The notes: a model not told the origin generated them from the letters alone. DNA of 64,000 nucleotides from Parasponia andersonii (GCA_002914805.1 JXTB01000413.1:31788-95787), one strand, 5' to 3'; numbered from the stretch's first letter, positions 12,201 to 23,739 are shown. Translations and numbers: made by a program.

Positions 12201-12740
12201 GAATTGGGTCTTCAAAGATATGAACTTTTCATAGAAAGAAGTTTTCTGGATCTGCAATTTGGGGTCAGAATTTTCAGTCTTTGGCTTGAGAAAATAGAAA
12301 ATTTTGACAAACACTTTTATTGCTGCTTTAGAGTTAGTAGGCAAGAATTGTGCTCCATACACACGCTCCACAACCAAGAATTATGCTTAACAAGCATGGC
12401 CTTAAATGAATAAAAACCAGAACTTCTACCATCCGTTTTCGTGTTTATAAAAAATAATAATGACAAATCTAATAAAAATTTAAAAAGAATAGGATCATGA
12501 AAACCAAATTTCCTTCAACATGGACCAAACTTGTAAAATCTCATATATTACTTAAACCAAAATTAACACAAAATAGCACATGGATGTAAAATAACTTGGA
12601 AAATAGCACAAAATGAACCTGGAGTGTGGCTGAAATCAAAGGATATGAGGAAGAAATGTCGCAAGATCCAAGAGTGGTGTGGAGATTCTAGAGTGCACTA
12701 AGGCTCCCTCTTTCCTATTCAGAGAGCTTTTAAGAGACAT
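3131..12740 (-). CDS. Host gene for a two-pass membrane protein, split by an intronic copia element
   Basis: This is a minus-strand gene whose 3' part can be reconstructed from three exons: 12076-11777 (open part), 3711-3620 and 3296-3131. Their lengths (300, 92 and 166 nt) add up to 186 codons with one reading frame, a TGA stop at 3131-3133 and consensus junctions (GTCAGT and GTGAGT donors, TGTGTAG and CTGAG acceptors). The product has a hydrophobic segment around [18 protein letters not shown], a basic stretch with DRRS and KKRKTELGG, then a second hydrophobic segment around [16 protein letters not shown] expect a small two-pass membrane protein but cannot name the family. The first intron now measures 8065 bp because a 7676-bp copia element sits in it. 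Upstream of 12076 the frame is closed and neighbouring frames carry coding-like pieces, so the 5' half is either eroded or contains unrecognised introns. The gene may be a pseudogene. Confidence 0.55.
3392..3576 (-). pseudogene. Duplicated copy of the last exon, splice acceptor lost
   Basis: Bases 3392-3576 repeat 3207-3391 with a 185-bp period and clear similarity, including the exon that encodes [10 protein letters not shown]. In this copy the acceptor dinucleotide is AC (minus strand, 3483-3482) where the sister copy has AG. If the exon were used it would also stop early after INNTLV. It therefore looks like a dead exon that the splicing machinery would skip in favour of 3296-3131. Confidence 0.6.
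3620..3711 (-). CDS. Internal exon of the two-pass membrane protein gene
   Basis: A 92-nt exon lies between acceptor TGTGTAG and donor GTGAGT. It joins in phase 0 to the exon ending at 11777 (residues KHWL then [10 protein letters not shown]) and leaves a GC for the next exon. It encodes a basic stretch (KKRKTELGG) and the start of the second hydrophobic segment (IVFIGFFV). The preceding intron holds the copia element. Confidence 0.6.
3866..3870. repeat. Left target-site duplication AAAAC of the copia element
   Basis: AAAAC at 3866-3870 precedes the left LTR, and the identical AAAAC at 11547-11551 follows the right LTR. A perfect 5-bp duplication is the expected footprint of LTR retrotransposon integration and fixes the outer borders of the element. 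Confidence 0.85.
3871..5147 (-). repeat. 3' LTR of the copia element (1277 bp)
   Basis: On the plus strand the copy runs from TATAAGAATTAAATTAACAA (the outermost TG has mutated to TA) to TTTCTAACA. On the minus strand it therefore begins TGTTAGAAAATGGG, a common copia LTR start. It carries a TATATAAACTAC stretch near 4817 as a candidate promoter element. It pairs with 10292-11546, and the block near 4720-4742 is missing from the other copy. Confidence 0.88.
5753..9760 (-). pseudogene. Degenerate copia Gag-Pol polyprotein
   Basis: Reading starts at the ATG at 9760 ([15 protein letters not shown]) and meets a TAG 18 codons later. Gag continues with [20 protein letters not shown] near 9590-9540. 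The zinc knuckle (CFNCDKMGH near 8907-8880) loses its last cysteine to a 1-bp frameshift followed by a TGA. The protease has the WWIDTG active site near 8730. The integrase has its H..H..C..C finger and the D, D acidic residues ([15 protein letters not shown]) at 8330-7900, then a TAG. Reverse transcriptase keeps LYVDDILI near 6690, and RNase H (5753-6094) keeps the ESEFIAL and YCDSQSAI motifs. At least six in-frame stops or shifts are visible, so no functional protein can be made. Codon and base composition match the surrounding transposon rather than the host exons. Confidence 0.9.
10056..10255. repeat. Five imperfect tandem repeats in the copia leader
   Basis: About five copies of a 35-43 bp unit containing AAATAAATTCTAACATGCAACC and AGCATAAAAAATTTAAT lie between the start of gag and the 5' LTR. 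This is the region of the leader where the primer-binding site and packaging sequences are expected. The repeats are direct and non-coding. Confidence 0.8.
10292..11546 (-). repeat. 5' LTR of the copia element (1255 bp)
   Basis: Plus-strand borders are TGTAAGAATT on the left and CTAACA on the right, so the outer dinucleotides are intact in this copy. It is followed by AAAAC (11547-11551), the second half of the TSD. Compared with the 3' LTR it lacks about 22 bp near 11140 and carries many substitutions. Confidence 0.88.
11777..12076 (-). CDS. Exon encoding the first membrane segment of the split host gene
   Basis: An open minus-strand frame of exactly 100 codons runs from after a TGA (12079-12077) to the donor CTG|GTCAGT at 11777/11776. 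It encodes a segment with [18 protein letters not shown], then a hydrophobic helix ([18 protein letters not shown]), then a basic loop ([12 protein letters not shown]) and the end KHWL. In neighbouring frames just upstream, coding-like pieces such as [17 protein letters not shown] suggest that one or more small frameshifts separate this exon from its former N-terminal part. Confidence 0.55.
12636..12740 (-). other. Possible first exon or 5' coding fragment of the split host gene
   Basis: A 34-codon reading frame starts [18 protein letters not shown] at 12740 in a fair initiation context and ends at TGA 12636. It lies just downstream, on the minus strand, of a (CT)n tract at 12802-12780 of the kind often seen around plant transcription starts. 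It could be the first coding exon of the two-pass membrane protein gene, but no donor that would join it to 12076 was identified. Treat as a suggestion. Confidence 0.25.
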
Positions 12741-12779
12741 GCCTGAAAATTAAATTTGGTGAGATTAGGCTAAGGGCTT

Positions 12780-12802
12780 GAGAGAGAGAGAGAGAGAGAG
12801 AG
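12780..12802. repeat. (GA)n microsatellite, CT-rich on the minus strand
   Basis: About eleven GA units occur just upstream of the presumed 5' end of the minus-strand gene. CT-rich tracts are frequent in plant 5' leaders and core promoters, so it may mark the old promoter. Confidence 0.85.
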
Positions 12803-13147
12803 GGGGTCTTTTTCTTAGATGAGGGCGCCAAAAGAATTCCCCCCTCGCTGCTGGTGAAATTTTGAGTACGATTATTTGGACTACCGCTTTTTTTTCGCGC
12901 CCTAAACTACTCCCGCTTAAGGTTCCACTTGTATTTGATTTTTGAAGACAAATTTAAAGTATGTACATTTATAAATTTATAAATTCATCTATTTAAGTTC
13001 TTATTATAATTATCATTTTTTAGAAGGTAGTCAGGTACATGTATATATAAATATAATCTATACATAGAAATAATTTGTTATCATTCAAATATATCTTAAA
13101 CAATATTCATTTTGATTCTACAAATATCCTTATAAATATATATATAT

Positions 13148-13389
13148 GGGCACCAATTCAATAGGTATTTTTTTTTTTACCTATGTATAAGTATCAATTT
13201 GACTAATGAAAATTTAGCATACACATTTTTTTATTGTAAAAAGTAAGAGAGAGAAAAAGCATTAATGATACACGTTTTTTCATGCACTTCATTATAACCA
13301 TTGGATTACCATTAAATAGTGATCTAATGGCAAAAGAAAAAATACCTACCCATAAGTAAAAGAAAAAAATACCTATTGGATTGGCAACC
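13148..13389. mobile_element. MITE, copy 1 (242 bp)
   Basis: The ends form an inverted repeat: GGGCACCAATTCAATAGGTATTTTTTTT on the left, and on the right AAAAAATACCTATTGGATTGGCAACC, whose complement begins GGTTGCCAATCCAATAGGTA. The element is flanked by TA-rich sequence on both sides and has no coding capacity. A full sister copy lies at 26053-26290 in the same orientation. The type of target duplication cannot be decided because both copies sit in (TA)n. Confidence 0.8.
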
Positions 13390-13574
13390 TATATATATAT
13401 ACTATATTTGTACACAAAACCTATGTTTCTTTGAAAAATATTTTAAAAAAAATAACAAAAACTAAGTTCTAGCAAAAGGGGCTAAATTCACCGAATCTAC
13501 ATTTAAAAAAAAAACAAATCTTTATGTGAACTTCATTCAAAACAAAATCATTAATATCTTAAAATGAGACCTTA

Positions 13575-15720
13575 TGCAAAATCCGAAAAGTTACAAGGAC
13601 ATTTTAGACTTTTTATGTTGAGTAGCAAACTTATAATTAAGTAATTTTTAGATTGAAATAAAGAAAATATTTGGAATATTTTATTTCTTTGTAATAGTAC
13701 CCGAAATTTACTTAAAAAACTCTTAGAGTTCAAATTCTCAACAAGAAGGCCCTTGAGAAAGAGAGAAACATCGGTTTTTGTCCGAGCTCCACTGCACTGC
13801 CACCATCGCCCGCCTTGGCCTATGTGCTAGCTCGCATCGAAGCTCTATCAACCAATGCCATCAATTTTGCCTAGTTTCGACGTTAGACGAACTCGTAGCG
13901 GTCCCGCAAAAATTTCGCCTCCAACAAGATTTTCTAGCCACCAGCACGATGTATGACCTCTGTTTTCAACACGTCTAGCATATATGGTCTTCTTTCGTCG
14001 TCGCCAACCACCTCTAAGTAGTTGCACATCAAAATTCTTCTCTTGCAAGTTTTTACCACTTTTACCGTTTTTACCAACTATGTAAAAAGTGATATTTTCG
14101 TAAATTTTAGTTAGGTAATTATTTTACCTGAGGTAAATATATGAGATGAAAAAGGGTTAAAAATCATAAATAATTATAGTTAGTAGAAGTAAAAACAGTA
14201 TCCGATAGTGTGGTACTTTTTAAATAGAAAAATATAGTATTTTTTTAATTTAGAATGAAAAGTAATATTTTCGTAAAATAGAATAGTGTTAGGCTATAAT
14301 TTGCGACTATTCATATATGGGCCTTGGGCTGAGATTAGAAAGCCGTTATTTTTTGAATTATTATTGCAAAAATGATATTTTAACAATTAATTAATGAAGT
14401 TGATACGTTTTCAAATTATTTTCGAAAATGATATTTTCTAACTATTTCAAAAAAATGAGATTTTTGCAAATAATCAGCAAAAATGATATTGTCCTAAATT
14501 CCATTGAAAGTATGTAATTCTTAGATTTTTAAGCGTAGCTTATGCTTAGGATCTCGAAATTGAGTTATAACTTCCAATTTGGACTCAGTGAGGTTGAGAC
14601 ATGAATTTTGATATAAAATATGACTATATTTCTTAGTGACACGAAATTTAGAATTTTGCGACATAAAAATGCATTGTTTTATGTGCCATATTCTAGTCCT
14701 ATGCGGGGGTCTATTTTTGACAAGGTATATATTTAACTAAGTTTTTTTGGGTGCCCTGAATTCAATGGTGACCTCCGTTTCTTTATTTAAGGCTCTGGTA
14801 GAAAAGTCACTTTTTCAAATAGATTTACTAGAATCCGAAAACTACTATTTGAACACTCAAGTGACCAACAAGAGTTTCTTCGAATATTGTTGGCTTGGTA
14901 TTATTACTATACTGAGGTAAGGGTTCGATTACCTAGTTTTATATCGCTTTTGGATTTTAATTGCATTAAAATTTATTTTATGAAAAATCGTCATTTTATG
15001 ATGGTTTGAATAAATGATGATAATTGTTAGATTATACTTTGAATAGACTATCTAGATTATTTTATAGATTTTTATATTGTTATTATAGGGTAAAATAGCG
15101 GTATGATTCCTATGTTACAATAAATCACAGAATAATGCTAAGTTGGATTTTAAAGCATAATTTGATTCTTGGAGGCATGGTTATTATGAATTGTTACATG
15201 TTGTATATACCATAAGATCACACACCTGAGTTCTATTATTATATCATAGTAGTTTAGATCACTGGCAAGTTGCTGCAGCGTTAGGTGAAAGACGTAGGCC
15301 CCTGTGCAAGTTTTTGGCTGATGTACCTATAGGTAATATCAGGATACTAGATACCTCTACTATAGAGGTATTTTAGGGTCGTGATGAAAGGATGAGAGCT
15401 CACTCATATACATGGTTGATTTATGATATGTATATTTATGTGGATTTGATTTTGAATACATAATTATTTTGGATACCAATCGTTTTATAAACTTAGTTTA
15501 TAGATGGATTTTGGAAAAGATATTAACCATGCATGTTTAGTAAAATTACATCCATTCAAAAAGGTAATTGAATTTCTACAGAGTATATAAATGCTCAACC
15601 CCTTTACTTCTCCCACTTTCAAGTGTATGTCTAATTAAGATAGTAATCCCGATAGTCAGATAAGCTGCACAATTCTACTCTAAATCCCTGAGAGGCGTCC
15701 GTACTTTGTTATCTTTCTCT
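13575..15720 (+). mobile_element. Decayed solo LTR related to the one at 31.5-34.0 kb
   Basis: Long stretches align with the solo LTR at 31503-34041. For example, TCTCGAAATTGAGTTATAAC at 14551 matches TCTCGAAATTGAGTTCTGAC near 32411. Also shared are TTTGGACTCAGTGAGGT, GAATTTTGATATAAAATAT, the TTTTTGACAA block and the GGTCGTGATGAAAGGATGAG block near 15376. The order and spacing are conserved. The outer ends have drifted, so the borders given are estimates. No internal domains accompany it. Confidence 0.6.
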
Positions 15721-17135
15721 CCTTGTTCAATTATCTTGCCAAGACTAGTGAGTGGATGTATAAGAATAATTTTGTTGTTAAATTGAGTATTTAAAACAAT
15801 AAGTAATTTTATATATCATATTTTGGACATTGAACTAAATATTTCAATTAAATTTAATTTATCAAAGTTTATGACTTCTCAACAAGTTCTAAAAGAGATA
15901 GTTGAAACTTTTTTCAACTTTGGTGAATATTTCTCTTATGAAATTAAAACTAATAAGTATTTTAATGAATAAGGAATTTATAATGATTTGAAGATCAAAA
16001 CGAATTATCTAATAACTGATTTCTCTTAAGTTCTGTAAATTAATATTTTATTATATTTTTACTTAAAATTACTAAAAGTCACATTTTTTTATTTCGTTCG
16101 TGAGACCTTAAAAGTGCAATATATATAAATATATATATATATTATTGATACCTTAAAAATTATGTGTTTTTCCGTATCATATATATAATTCGTATTACTG
16201 ATCGGAAGGTTCATTTGCAAAGGGAAAAAAATGGGTAGAAACACCCAAAACAAACATAATTTAAACCTTAATTTGAGTATAGAATCTCTATCAAAATCCA
16301 ACCCACTAATCCCTAAAGCTCATGTCAATAACCCTTTTCGTCTCATCTTATTTACTTAAGAATGTAAAGAGTTACCATTCATAGGTGAATATAGTTCTAT
16401 TTCTTTTTTTTTCTAGTGAGATTCATATTATAATTTGCGATATGGCACCTCTTAACGTAAAACAATGGTCCAAATTACTTCAGCAAAGAAGATTCGTATG
16501 ATTGAGGGATTATAGGTCATGCTAATTACTTAATACTTAGTTATGATATACTACATGGGAAATGATTCAATGCAATTTTGTCTAAATTTATTTCTCTCTC
16601 TTATACAGGTGTAAGGTGTAGGAGAACTCCATCTTTGATAACAACAATAATCAAATCTCTATCAAAATCCAATCTTGTCACTAAGTGATTCGTAAGTGTA
16701 AAAAATATGTTTTTCTCGGTCTAAGTGATTTTTGAAGAAGATTTCCAAGTACTTCTTAAAAATTTAAAGACTTGGAACCTCGTCTCTATAAGAAATTTTT
16801 TTTTTTCCCTTCTCATTTTAATCTCTCTTGAAATTTGTATTAAGTTTAATATAGGAACATTTTTGAACATTATGAACTTTTTGTTGAAATTGGTGTTAGG
16901 TTCTATTATGTTTTGATTATATCTGATGACTAAGATTTGTTTTTATCAATTTTAATACTTTATTTTAATTATTTTATTTATTATTAGTCTATTTTTCATT
17001 ATCAACTTATTTATGTTTCTCTAATTCTTTTGTTTCTAATTTATTTGGCCAATTAATTAACTCACTTTAAGTCGTGATTTTGACGCTCAAGAAATATTAA
17101 TTTCATAATCTAAAATGAGAAGTAAAGTTTAGGTT
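15721..17135. other. AT-rich intergenic DNA
   Basis: No gene, terminal repeat or RNA feature recognised. Short ORFs near 16089 and 16725 are low-complexity (IYIYI, FFF runs) and look like chance openings. Confidence 0.5.
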
Positions 17136-20100
17136 CACTACTAAAAAAACCTGCTTGTCACGGGCGCGTGGACGGATGCCGTGAAAGGAACGTCATGTAC
17201 CAGGGCGCCGTAGTTGGCACCTAGTATAGCACGGCGGTTCAAAAATATCGTGGTACGTTTATCTTTTAACCCAGCTTCCACGGCGCGTCTTATGCGTCGT
17301 TATAAACATTTATCGGCACTTATCAAGTGCAGAGATAGGCCAATTAATTTAGGGCTGAGATCATTGTCTCAGGGGCCATTTCGGCTTCTCTTCACAACTT
17401 GTAGTTTTCTAGAGGCTCTCAAACCATATGCAAGTTCATCCAAGCTTTAACTCTCTAACTCTCTCCACTATCAAGTTCAAACAAGAGGGTCTTGTTTATC
17501 GAAGTGTGGCCCCCAATTGCGAGAAAGACCCCAATAAGCCCGTGCTGATTACGAGCATGTAATCTGTCTCCATCTTTGGCATCGACGTTGATGTCTACTA
17601 CGACAAGTTCCTTGCCAATTCTGCTCAAGGATGCTGATCTTGGTGGCAAAAATCTCTTAAAGGTTGAAATTTTGGTTTTTTGTTTCTTTTGATTTGAATT
17701 CAATTTCATTTATTTGATTGGTTAGATTTGAATTTTAAATGAGTTTGATTATTTTCAAGTTTTGTTTTTTTTGAAGAATTATGAATCTAGGTACGTATTT
17801 GCTGTTTTTATGTATATGAATTTGTTTTGTGAGTTTTAGATATGTTTTCGTTCGATTTATGTATATAAAGGTTAGACCTTGGGATATAGAATTTTGTTGT
17901 CATTTAGTTTGTGTTTCAAACCTAACTCCAGATTGGTAGAGGAGTTTACTTCAATATATATACACGTTTGGTAGAGGAGTTTCATTTACAAGTTTTTTAA
18001 AAAATAAAATAAAATTGAAAAATCATGTCTCTCTTCTTTTATGTTTCTCTGTCTCTCTGCCTCTTCTTCTCCTGAAACTAGCTTGGACTGACTTATTTTA
18101 TTGATTAGTTAGAGTTGCATGTTTATAGATTGAACCCACTAATCCGTTGATTTCTCTAAGCCTCTCATGATATTTTTCTCGAGAGTATCCAGTGCTCAAA
18201 GTTTTGATATTTTGTTTAAAGTTCATAACTTCGGAAAGTTAAGTTAATTACCTTTTGGAACTGTAAGTGAAACAAAAGTTTCAAATTTTAAAAGAAGAAA
18301 TTGGTAGTGAGAGATCAGGGGAAGTGAAGCTTTTGTTTTTTTTTTTTTTTTTTTTTTTGTCTCTGGGTCATCTGTACAACAACTAAATTCTGAGATTTTA
18401 TTTAGTTTTGGTAATTTTGGGAGGTGGATTTTGGAGATTTTGGCTTAAAAACTCTAATTAATGATGATGAGCTCTCCGTGTAATGTAGGACTAAATTCTC
18501 GGTGAGCTTTTTTTCATAGTATAACCTTTATATATAAAATTTTCTTTATAATCCTTCCTTCCTTGATACGTTTTCCTTGTTTTTTGGTGTTGAACTTTTT
18601 TGTCAAACAAAGCTACAAATTATTTTTTTAAAATATGAGTACTGCTTCTTTTTAGTTTCACTGGCTGGGATTTTCACCTGTATGATTATTTGTTATCTTA
18701 ACCTTTTTCTATGTTTCATTATATGTATATTTCTGGAAACATGTGGCTGTAAATGTATTATTAAGTGTATGTCCTTTGCTAGCTCGTACTGGTTACCATA
18801 TTATTTCACACTAAATAGAGCTTTGTTATTAGAAACCATTTGTGAAGTTTCATGATCCATTGGCTTAGAAGTGTATAACACTTATTTTATTAAAAGATTG
18901 GGTTTTTGTTGGTAATTTTCTGGGAGATAGAGATAGAGTGGAAAGGGAAGAGATAGAGTGGTGTCAAATCAATATGCTATGAAACTTGTTGATTGTTATT
19001 CGGGTTTTGAACAGATTCAATGATATTGTTTAATATGTTTGGTCTACACATTGTCAAGGAAAAAGCTGCTATGCTTCTTGGGAGTGGTACAAGTGGTCTT
19101 ACCATCTTCTCTGATTGTATTCAGGCACTAATATTAGAGAAAGATCACAGAAAAATTACGATCTTTTTTTTTTTCTTTATTCCTTATGCTATTACAAACA
19201 TGGGATCTGTATTGCTGGTAATTGATCTAGGCCTTGTTGCATGCAGGGCATATCTCATAGAAATGACAACCTAAAATGCTTCTAAACCATGGGACAGAGA
19301 TGTGGCTTTGGCATGGGTGAAGGTGTTGGAGAATTGGTAAGTCTTTGCTCATTTTTTAACTTCTTTTTTAGATTGAAATTATTGTAGTTATTCAATTTGG
19401 AAAAAAAAAAAAAGAATTTATTGTAGTAAATTCAGGGAAGATAATTATACATTTAGAAAGGAATAATTATATTTCCACTTCAATTTATTTAGTGTGTTTC
19501 CAGAATGGTGATTATGTGGAAATGAATGTGTCACCATGAGATTTTATTTGAAATCTTAACAGTGAAGATAGATAATATTTTTGGCAGGTAATTGAGATCT
19601 TAAAGCATGCAATGTAACAAGGTTCAACAATTATTGTGGAGTACTTGAGAGGTGTGATTAATTATGATGCTCATCATATGATTGACGCAAAAGATGATGG
19701 AGTTGTGTACAGGGAAACTTTGAAGAAAATAGAGTGTTACCTAAAAAGATGTCATCTGTTCTCGTACTATTCTTCTTATGCTATGGAAGTTAGCTTTATG
19801 ATTAAGAAATTTTTAAGTCAAGAAGTATCACAATTGTTTGTATAATTTCTTTTAAGAGTTCTTTTTAAACAATATTGTATCATAATTCGTTTGCGCAATT
19901 TTTTTTCCTCTCACATTGTGTTGTATTACTTTTCCTTGGTTTGTCTTGTCTTATTGTCTTATTTTTCTCTTGATATACATGGATTCTTCTACAAAGGTGT
20001 GTTCTTCGGTTTTAATGCACTTAATATTCAATTGTCACAAACAATACTATTATCTTAGATTCAGATAAAGAGGCAAAGAATAAATTTAGATCTCAATTAT

Positions 20101-20516
20101 AAAGCCTAATTTTATATTTTTTTGGGAGAATCATAATTTTATATTTTAGTTTTGTAATATTTAAAATTTAAATCGAACTAACCTTAGAATTAAAAAAAAT
20201 CAATACATATACGAAAGAAAATTTAACTAGAAATTACCCTGGAATTAGAAAAAAAAAATGAGTACATATATGAAGGCACTTAAAAAACATCTTGGTAGGC
20301 CTACTAAGGTGTTTACCAAGTGCGTTTTAAACATTTTCTTATATCGGGATATCAAGGCACTTAATAAGTGTCGTAGTAGCCTTACTAAGGCACTTATAAA
20401 GTGCCTAATACCTTAGACTTATTACGGCACTTAGAATAATAGCGTTTTTGGTAGCGTCGTAATAAGCCTTTCAAGGTACTTATAAAGCTTCATGAAAAAA
20501 TTTTTTTGTTGTAGTA
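17136..20516. mobile_element. Non-autonomous CACTA (En/Spm-type) transposon, 3.4 kb
   Basis: The left terminus is CACTACTAAAAAAACC. The right terminus reads TTTTTTTGTTGTAGTA, whose complement TACTACAACAAAAAAA matches CACTAC with one transition. Both ends are flanked by GTT (17133-17135 and 20517-20519), the 3-bp duplication expected for CACTA elements. Subterminal regions carry repeated short motifs: CACGG and GGCGC units at 17160-17300, and AAGGCACTTA / TAAGTGCC units in both orientations at 20270-20480. No transposase domain is visible. The interior holds exon-like pieces (19020-19845), so it could be a gene-capturing (Pack-CACTA) derivative. Confidence 0.75.
19010..19845 (+). pseudogene. 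Exon-like fragments captured inside the CACTA element
   Basis: Two stretches look like exons rather than random DNA. The first follows an acceptor-like TTTTGAACAG near 19014 and encodes FGLHIVKEKAAMLLGSGT and SDCIQALILEKDHRKI. Near 19310-19336 a short stretch (MGQRCGFGMGEGVGEL) ends at a good donor (TTG|GTAAGT). The next begins after TTTTTGGCAG at about 19587 with IEILKHAM, a TAA, then a 69-codon open stretch with GVINYDAHHMIDAKDDGVVY and YRETLKKIECYLKRC. I do not recognise the parent gene. The stops and poly-T runs in between make it a non-functional capture or an old gene remnant. Confidence 0.35.
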
Positions 20517-21296
20517 GTTATTGTGAGGTTGGGAAATCATCAACGCTTAGATAATCATTTAGATACTTTGGATTATTGTAAGACTAGAAGGTAAGTGATA
20601 CCTTAATTTCCATTTGAATACTGGAACTTAATGAATACTTAATTAACTGTGTTAGATAGGGATATCAACTTAAGTTTGTTAGGTAAATTATCTTATTTAA
20701 CACTCAGAAGATGTAATTAGGTGAGGTTAGACCATAATTAGTGAATTAAATAGAATTAGGTTAGTAAGTACTCAGTTTGATGAAGTTAAGAGTAATTAGG
20801 CGAATTCAAATTACGTTCGTGCATAATAATTATCCATATTTTATTTATGCTTTATTATTTTTATCTTTGTTTTTATTTGTTTATTTTTATATTCATTTAG
20901 ATTTTATGCCTAAATAAAATTGAGTTGTGATAATTATAGTAATTAGCAATAATTTAACACTCAAATCTCTGTAAATTGATCATTCTTACCACTATACTAG
21001 TATTAAGATGTGTTGGATTAGCAATAAGGGGAGAACATTATAAATTGTAAATTTGATTGGCCTATTTCACATTATCAACCATATTAGTGGAGCCTACAAT
21101 AATTAAATGCCCTTTTTATTTTTATAGTATTGGAAACTTATACTAATTTAGTAATCAAATGATTTAGATTATTTTTCACTAATAGTTTAGATTTTTTTAA
21201 TCTCATTTTGAAGTGATAAGCACATATAATTCTAAACATATTATATGAGAAAATATTCATTTTAATTCGAACACTCAAAATCCTTATACGAATCTA
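20517..21296. other. AT-rich intergenic DNA
   Basis: No feature recognised apart from the GTT half of the CACTA target duplication at 20517-20519. Confidence 0.5.
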
Positions 21297-22058
21297 AGGG
21301 CCTGTTTGATATTGTTTTTTGTTTTTTGTTTTCAGTGTTGTGTTTTTAGAAATAAGAATGAAAACTGTTTTATAATGTTTCAGATTATAATGGGTGTTTG
21401 GCAAATATTTTCTAAAAATAATTTTTAGGAAAAAAATTATATGAATATAAAAAATTATACTTGTATTATAAAAAAATATTAGAGAGAAAAAGTGACCAGA
21501 GATAAATTCAAGTAAGAGAATAAGAAAAGAGAAAGTGATAAAAATACATGGAGATAAAAAATAAAGATAAAAAAAGTTATAAAAAAATAAAGTAGTAATA
21601 AAGAATGAGGAGAGATAATGTGATTAAAAAAATGAAGGGATAGAAAATGATAAGAGAGAGTGATAAAATAAAATGAAGAGAGAAAAAGTGATGAAAGAGA
21701 ATGAGAAGAGAGAAAGTGATGAGAGAAAATGATGATAGAGAATGAAGAGAGAGAAAGTGATGAGAAAGTGAGGAGAGAGAGAGTGGTTAGAGAAAGTGAT
21801 GAGAGAGAAACTTAAAAGAAAATGTGTATACGAAAATCATATGAAAGAATTTTTATGTTTTTTCAGAAAAAAGAAAAAATTAAGAAAACACCTTGAAAAC
21901 AACATTTTGTTGTTCTCTGAATTTTCTGTTTTCTTTAACTTTGTTTTTAAAATATGTTCTCAGATAACAATACCAAACACCCTTACGTGTTTTTAGAAAA
22001 CAATTTTCTATTTTTAAAAATAAAAAACTATTTTTTAGTTATGATGCCAACAGCCCCT
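21297..22058. mobile_element. hAT-like MITE with a GA-rich minisatellite core
   Basis: The left end AGGGCCTGTTTGATATTGTTTTTTG and the complement of the right end, AGGGGCTGTTGGCATCATAAC, are similar inverted repeats of the GGGCCTGTTTGG type found on many plant hAT-related MITEs. Longer inner arms with GTTTTCAGTGTT / GAAAACAATTTTCT are also inverted. The core at 21480-21830 is a purine-rich array of variants of AGAGAAAGTGATGAG. No 8-bp target duplication is obvious, so superfamily assignment is tentative. Confidence 0.55.
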
Positions 22059-23739
22059 ATTTACTTACACTAATAATACTTGGCCTAGTTGGAGCCGGGC
22101 CGTTTGAATATTCATCAAGGTAATTAATAACTCAATTGAATTCCTTAAACTATTTAATCTTTTTTTTTCTTCTATCGAATTCTTCTCCCTTAAATCAAGG
22201 AGTTATCTCTAGAATTTCCTAGAGAAAAATAGTTATAACCAATTATTTAATACTGGAAGATTTTTATTGCACAAGGTCGGCTCGTAGTTTTTTTTTCTTT
22301 TCATAAATTTTGATTGTTCCATGGATATTTGATTGCACAAAGATATAAAAGGGTTCAATTAATTTCAATTCTATAATTTTTTCCGATATGGCAACAGCTA
22401 GCACAATCTATTGATGATAGCAGATAAAGTTTTAGGAACAAAGCTTTTTTTGGTCAAAAGAAGCTAATATAAACCTGAAGGTGCCCAAATATTGTGCAAA
22501 ATAAATAAAACAAATTCTCTAAAAAGTAATATTTGTTAATTAAATAGAAGGATAATAAATAAAATAATGGAATCAGCTTGCTATTGGTAATTGATTGTGA
22601 TTCTACAAGTTTTGTTTTTGTTCTTTGTTTTTTTTTTTTTTTTTTTTGGACAGTTGAAACCGTGAGATTATGATGGGATATACCTTCCTTTTCCCTGTAA
22701 ATACGTATAATAGTATCTTTTCATATATTCATTAAACTTCTTCGTTTTTTTTATTTCTTATTTATTTTTATTTTTCATATTTCTTTGGGTTTCAATTAAA
22801 ACTTTTAAGCACCGATTATGGAAGTTAATTTTTTTTTTCAAATTAGATTGATTTGAAAAACAAGAAAAGGAAGGCCCTTTAGAGCCGTGATGTTGGGATG
22901 CACCTTTAATTTTGTTTTTTCTTTTTAACTATTATAATGTGACTACCATAATAATTATTTTCTCGTGTGTTATTTGACTTTGTTTTTCAGTTTAATCCTT
23001 ATCTAAAAATATTAAAAAAAAGAATTAAGGTACGTAACTTATTTTCTCACTCCATTACTTGTTTGCTATAAGTTAATAGGCCAAATATTGAACCAACTGA
23101 AGTTGACAAAGATTTTTATGAAGCTGCAAAAGCTGATTTGGATATTATTGAAGAACATGAAGATAGGAAATGGAATTTTTTATTAGCAAACTTGAAAGCA
23201 AATTGGAATTTTAATTTTTTATTTGTAATATTTTAATGTTCTTTTATGGTTATTGCATTTGGTATTTTGTTTCTATCATTGCTATATTTATCGTTAATGT
23301 TAGACAATTTTGTCCTCTCGTTTTTTATTTTATTTTATTTTTTGGCCAAGAATTCTAGTTCGATTATTGGCCTAATTCTTTTCTTATTTTTTTAAAAAAT
23401 ATTTTTTTGGAATTCTTTTTTTTTTTTTGTTTTTTTTTTTTCAATATTTGAGAAAATGAATCTATTAGTGATCTAGTGGTGCCAAATATATCCGTATTTA
23501 TTTGAGACAGTATAATATGTAATAACTTGATATACTTTAAACCACATGGTGATCCTTTTCCAACAAAAATCTTCCCACAAAATTGTCATTCACTATGTTA
23601 AACAGACAAATTTGACTTGAACAATAAACTTTATTTTATAAATTATCTTTCTTAATCTAAACACAATTGTAATTTTTATCCTCAACCACAACTTAAACCT
23701 TCTTAATTTTATAAAAGCTTTAAATTATTTTTAGAGACC
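22059..23739. other. AT-rich intergenic DNA with poly-T tracts
   Basis: Contains long T runs near 22622-22648 and 23408-23442. A short stretch at 23077-23240 reads RPNIEPTEVDKDFYEAAKAD in an open plus-strand frame after an acceptor-like TTAATAG and is the only coding-like signal. I cannot assign it. Confidence 0.4.

Noticed and set aside
23077-23240. Coding-like stretch RPNIEPTEVDKDFYEAAKAD
   Set aside because: Too short, no matching flanking exon, no recognised family; noted in the intergenic entry only.
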